The position numbers and the translations under genes were made by a program. This document shows positions 60,688 to 64,000 of a stretch of DNA of 64,000 bases, piece after piece. Location of the stretch: NCBI RefSeq assembly GCF_016587355.1, contig NZ_BNJF01000001.1, positions 3,563,721 to 3,627,720 on the forward strand. The letters are read 5' to 3'. Each line of letters begins with the position of its first letter. The first letter of the stretch is position 1. The notes beneath the pieces are model-generated. The model searched no databases, was not told the DNA's origin, and saw only the letters and a list, made by a program, of their open reading frames with translations. The stretch is from Ktedonospora formicarum (lineage in GTDB: Bacteria; Chloroflexota; Ktedonobacteria; Ktedonobacterales; Ktedonobacteraceae).

Positions 60688-61242
60688 TTAGCGGGATTGC
60701 CCATTCGCGAGAAGTTGACCAGTAGCACGCTTGCGCGCGACACGTTTGGCAGTCATAGCCATGATGCCGCCAGCAGTGGTGATGAGAGCGAAGACGATAA
60801 AGAGAATGGACCCCAGAGAGAGAGCGACAGAAGCCTGCATTTGAGCGGGATACACGTCTTTAATACGCAGTATAACCAGGAAATAGGTCCAAAGGAAGAG
60901 GATCAGGCTGAGTGCTCCAAGGGTCGTAAGCGCCTCCCCGATCCAACGCATGTTGCCAGTGCCAGGTTGTTCGGATTTAGGGCTGCGAGCGAAGGCAACG
61001 AGCGCGACTATGATAGCGGCAAGCAGTAGTAGTACACTTAGCCAGATAATGCCTAATGGTAGAGTAAACCAGGAGCCTGCAGTTGTGAAATCACTGGCTT
61101 TGATGGCGAGACTATGCTTGATATCGTTATTGCCAAGGGTGTAATCGATAGATCCGTAGGGAAAGATGACGAAAGCAAGCACCGCGACGAGTGCGCCGAT
61201 TGCTGCTGTAAGATATCCACGTGAATCTGATCGTCCGAGCAT
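60688..61242 (-). CDS. Four-span membrane protein of unknown function
   Basis: A 184-residue hydrophobic protein: membrane spans at about 11-29, 60-84, 101-125 and 138-160, with a short extracellular loop after the first (GSIDYTLGNNDIKHS). The C-terminal tail is basic (AKRVARKRATGQLL) and so probably cytoplasmic. The start has AAAGGA nine to ten bases upstream. No family recognised. Confidence 0.75.
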   Translation of the reverse strand: MLGRSDSRGYLTAAIGALVAVLAFVIFPYGSIDYTLGNNDIKHSLAIKASDFTTAGSWFTLPLGIIWLSVLLLLAAIIVALVAFARSPKSEQPGTGNMRWIGEALTTLGALSLILFLWTYFLVILRIKDVYPAQMQASVALSLGSILFIVFALITTAGGIMAMTAKRVARKRATGQLLANGQSR

Positions 61243-61591
61243 AAAAGCAACGGTCCTTTCTTATGTGCCTGAGTTTTATGTGTGCGTAGCGATGGTGAGC
61301 AAATAAGGCATGTGACTAGATGCACTTAGGCTTATAGGGGCTTGATGTCTGCCCTGATGCTTGTTTGCCTCTGAACTCTTATTATATGGGAGGTGCGCGA
61401 AAAGTTCAAACGCACTAGCAGCTCCTCTCGAGAATTACGTCGATGTGACGTTGTATGGTACAGAAAATATTGCTGTGATACAATGTGCTCGGTTATGCAT
61501 AAATATAATTCTATGCTGGTGGTCCTGGCTATTGGGGCTCTATGTGGTGCGTGTTAGATAGATATATGCGTACGAGTTGGAAGGAGATACT
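61243..61591. other. Divergent intergenic region before the tricorn-like gene
   Basis: No gene is seen. It must hold the promoters of both divergent genes; the perfect AAGGAG of the protease gene lies at 61581-61586. Confidence 0.4.
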
Positions 61592-64000
61592 ATGCCAGTT
61601 CGAGGATACCTTCGTTATCCACATATCTTTCGGGATCAGATTGTGTTTGTGGCTGAAGATGATTTATGGGTCGTAGGTGACGAGGGAGGGCGCGCCGAGC
61701 GCTGGACGGCAGGAGTGGGTGAGGTTAGTCATCCCCGTTTCTCTCCTGATGGGAAATACCTTGCCTTTGTGGGTGAAGAGGAGGGACCGAGTGAGGTTTA
61801 TGTGATGCCTGCTACGGGTGAGCCGGCGCATCGTCTAACCTTCCAAGGAGCGGGCTGCCGCGTGCTTGGCTGGACACCAGATAGCAAGGAGATTCTCTAT
61901 GCCAGCAATGCTGAGCAGTTTACACCGCGCTTTCAGGGAATATTCGCCGTTAGGATAGAAGGCGGCTTACCACGCGCGCTTCCGTATGGGATGGCGAATG
62001 CTATTTCATATGGTCCTGAAGGCGGTGTGGTGCTGGGACGTAATATCCGAGAGCCAGCGCGCTGGAAACGCTATCGTGGTGGAACTGTTGGGCATCTCTG
62101 GTGCGACACAGAAGGCAGCGGCACCTTCAAGCGTTTGTTAGCCCTGGATGGGAATATCTCCGATCCCTGCTGGGTTGGGGAGCGTATTTATTTCCTGTCT
62201 GACCATGAGGGCGTTGGCAATGTCTACTCTTGCACGCCCACTGGCGAAGATGTGCGCAGACACACCGCACACGAAGACTTCTATGCACGCAATATGTCCA
62301 GCGATGGTCAGCGGCTAGTCTATCACGCGGGCGCGGAACTATACCTGTTCAATCCGAGCGAGGAGAGAGCCACTACGCATCAGGTGCCTGTGGAGCTTGC
62401 GAGTGTGCGCACCCAGAGAAATCGCAAGTTTGTCTCGGCGAGCAGCTATCTTGACACCTACGCCCTCCATCCCCAGGGACATGCAGCGGCTTTTACCGCG
62501 CGCGGCAAAGCCTTCACGATGGGTAATTGGGAAGGCCCTGTCCTGCAACATGGTGAACTGGACGGGGTACGTTACCGCTTCCTCGAATGGCTCAATGATG
62601 GCAAGCGGCTGGTGGCGATCTGTGATGCGCCCGGAAGAGAGACTCTGGTCATTTTTAATCCAGAGGAAGCGAGCGAGCCCAAGCTCTTACATGAGGCTGA
62701 GTTCGGGCGTGTGGTCTCTCTGGCGGTCTCGCCAACCGATGACGTTGTTGCTATCGCCAATCACCGCCAGGAGCTAGTAGTTGTAGATCTGGAGAGCGGC
62801 ACGACGCGCGTGCTGGACCAGAGTAAATATACGCGCATCCTGGGATTTGACTGGTCTCCAGATGGTAAGTGGTTGGCATATGGCTTCGCCATTTCGGGGC
62901 AGAAGACGGCTATCAAGCTTTGTGAGGTAGAGAGCGGAGAGACACACCAGGTAACGAATCCCATTCTGGAAGACTCGCGCCCGGCGTTTGATCCTGAGGG
63001 TAAATTCCTGTACTTTATTGGGCACCGCCACTTCACACCGCAATATGATGGGCACCAGTTTGAGTACAGCTTCCCACGCGGCTCTAAGCCCTATGCCATC
63101 ATGCTCAAGAGCGATCAAAAGTCGCCGTTCATTCCTGAGCCCAAGACCCCAGGCGAGAAAGATTCCGTACCAGCGCTCAAGTCAGAGGCGAACGGAAGTG
63201 CGAAGGAGGATGAGGAGAGCAAGGTTGATGGCGAGACAAATGACGAGAAGGATGATGAGAAGACGCCAATCACCATCGATCTGGATGGTATCAGAGACCG
63301 TGTTCTGCCCTTCCCGGTAGGCGAAGGACGCTATGTCGCCGTGCGTGGTATCAAGGGGAAAGCGCTCATCTTCTCACTCCCATTTGAGAACACAGTTCCG
63401 GATGAGCCTGATCACGCGCACCCGAAGGGTCTCGTTGAGACATATGATTTCGAGACCTATAAAACTGAGCGCCTGTTAGATGGTATCAGTAGCTTTGATC
63501 TCTCGCGTGACGCTAAGACGCTGATATACCGTGCGCACCATCGCTTGCGCGTGTTAAAGGCTGGAGAGAAGCCGAAGGGCGAGAATGGAGGCACGAACCG
63601 CGAGACTGGCTGGCTGGACCTCAGTCGGATTAAACTCTCGGTACAGCCTGCCGCCGAGTGGCGACAGATGTTCACAGAAGCCTGGCGCTTGCAGAGCGAG
63701 CAGTTCTGGACCGCTGATATGTCTGGTCTTGACTGGCAGGCCGTCTATGAACAGTATCTCCCACTTGTCGAGCGCGTAGGATCGCGCTCAGAACTCTCTG
63801 ACCTGTTCTGGGAGCTTCAGGGTGAACTGGGAACCTCACATTCGTATGAGATGGGGGAGAATATCGCAAGCGCCCCCACTACTCACAAGGGCACCTGGGT
63901 CTTGACTGGTCCTATGATGACGAAAAGCAGCGCTACCGGATCGCGAACATCATCAAAGGTGATCCAGCGAACAGGCGTGAGACTTCGCCACTCACTCTCC
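61592..64000 (+). CDS. Tricorn-type protease, C-terminus beyond the window (apparent frameshift)
   Basis: Tricorn proteases form large cytoplasmic assemblies that cut oligopeptides from the proteasome or other proteases. MPVRGYLRYPHIFRDQIVFVAEDDLWVV starts a six-bladed then a seven-bladed beta-propeller (to about residue 680), followed by an acidic Lys/Glu insert (about 520-560) and the start of the catalytic region (WRLQSEQFWTADMSGLDWQAVYEQYLPLV). AAGGAG precedes the ATG. At about 63853-63857 a GGGGG run appears one base short: with one more G the frame continues GGEYRKRPHYSQGHLGLDWSYDDEKQRYRI. The PDZ and serine-protease domains lie outside. Confidence 0.88.
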   Translation, partial: MPVRGYLRYPHIFRDQIVFVAEDDLWVVGDEGGRAERWTAGVGEVSHPRFSPDGKYLAFVGEEEGPSEVYVMPATGEPAHRLTFQGAGCRVLGWTPDSKEILYASNAEQFTPRFQGIFAVRIEGGLPRALPYGMANAISYGPEGGVVLGRNIREPARWKRYRGGTVGHLWCDTEGSGTFKRLLALDGNISDPCWVGERIYFLSDHEGVGNVYSCTPTGEDVRRHTAHEDFYARNMSSDGQRLVYHAGAELYLFNPSEERATTHQVPVELASVRTQRNRKFVSASSYLDTYALHPQGHAAAFTARGKAFTMGNWEGPVLQHGELDGVRYRFLEWLNDGKRLVAICDAPGRETLVIFNPEEASEPKLLHEAEFGRVVSLAVSPTDDVVAIANHRQELVVVDLESGTTRVLDQSKYTRILGFDWSPDGKWLAYGFAISGQKTAIKLCEVESGETHQVTNPILEDSRPAFDPEGKFLYFIGHRHFTPQYDGHQFEYSFPRGSKPYAIMLKSDQKSPFIPEPKTPGEKDSVPALKSEANGSAKEDEESKVDGETNDEKDDEKTPITIDLDGIRDRVLPFPVGEGRYVAVRGIKGKALIFSLPFENTVPDEPDHAHPKGLVETYDFETYKTERLLDGISSFDLSRDAKTLIYRAHHRLRVLKAGEKPKGENGGTNRETGWLDLSRIKLSVQPAAEWRQMFTEAWRLQSEQFWTADMSGLDWQAVYEQYLPLVERVGSRSELSDLFWELQGELGTSHSYEMGENIASAPTTHKGTWVLTGPMMTKSSATGSRTSSKVIQRTGVRLRHSLS

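Noticed and set aside
1..64000. tRNA, rRNA and CRISPR
   Set aside because: No T-arm GTTCGA-type cores in tRNA context, no rRNA hallmarks and no regularly spaced direct repeats with unique spacers were found by reading both strands; a dedicated scan could still find one.

Overview
The window is a contiguous stretch of bacterial chromosome, densely coded on both strands. Several features point to a spore-forming, Ktedonobacter-like member of the Chloroflexota. They are the many zinc-ribbon proteins with a single membrane span, Hanks-type Ser/Thr kinases with FHA or zinc-ribbon tails, a T-box leader on an arginine operon, stand-alone sensor kinase/receiver pairs, and a tricorn-type protease. This taxonomic placement is an inference from gene content; no rRNA or tRNA gene is visible.

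Layout, left to right. (1) 1-11 kb: uvrA (its 3' end is cut by the window edge), two tandem signal peptidases I, two small proteins (one zinc-ribbon), mutS2, a zinc-ribbon MscL and apt. (2) 11-22 kb: a nitroreductase, a membrane protein, a phosphoesterase, and the arginine operon (T-box leader, a 95-codon unknown ORF, argH, argG). Upstream lies a recent ISKra4-type insertion sequence with a perfect 9-bp target duplication, followed by ppc. (3) 22-31 kb: a signalling island with a kinase-FHA protein, a membrane FHA protein carrying Trp/Gln repeats, a kinase with a double zinc ribbon, a receiver protein, a GAF-GAF histidine kinase and a zinc-ribbon membrane protein. (4) 31-45 kb: a DapA-family aldolase, a DnaJ-domain membrane protein, a GNAT enzyme, gltB, three family-4 glycosyltransferases with a HIT hydrolase, and an RG-rich zinc-ribbon protein. 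(5) 45-53 kb: a kinase-like domain fused to a DinG/XPD helicase, an NrtR-type Nudix regulator with a nicotinamidase and a clear operator, a HAD hydrolase, and a PhyH oxygenase with an AraC regulator. (6) 54-64 kb: an ABC-F ATPase, an enoyl-CoA hydratase, a sigma factor, a phosphopantetheinyl transferase, a RocB-like M20 peptidase, a membrane protein and a tricorn-like protease cut by the window end.

Three themes recur. First, five genes (ppc, both kinases, phyH, tricorn) are each broken by one apparently missing base, usually in or next to a G/C run. This looks more like systematic under-calling in the assembly than gene death. Second, many genes end in long perfect hairpins without a U-tract, often with the stop codon in or beside the loop. 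Third, an intergenic repeat family with GCGAAAAC/GTTTTCGC ends sits in the 5' leaders of several genes.

The most novel candidates are the kinase-like/DinG fusion, the T-box-controlled unknown ORF ahead of argHG, the dispersed repeat family, and the phased heptamers upstream of the phosphopantetheinyl transferase. All coordinates were counted by eye.
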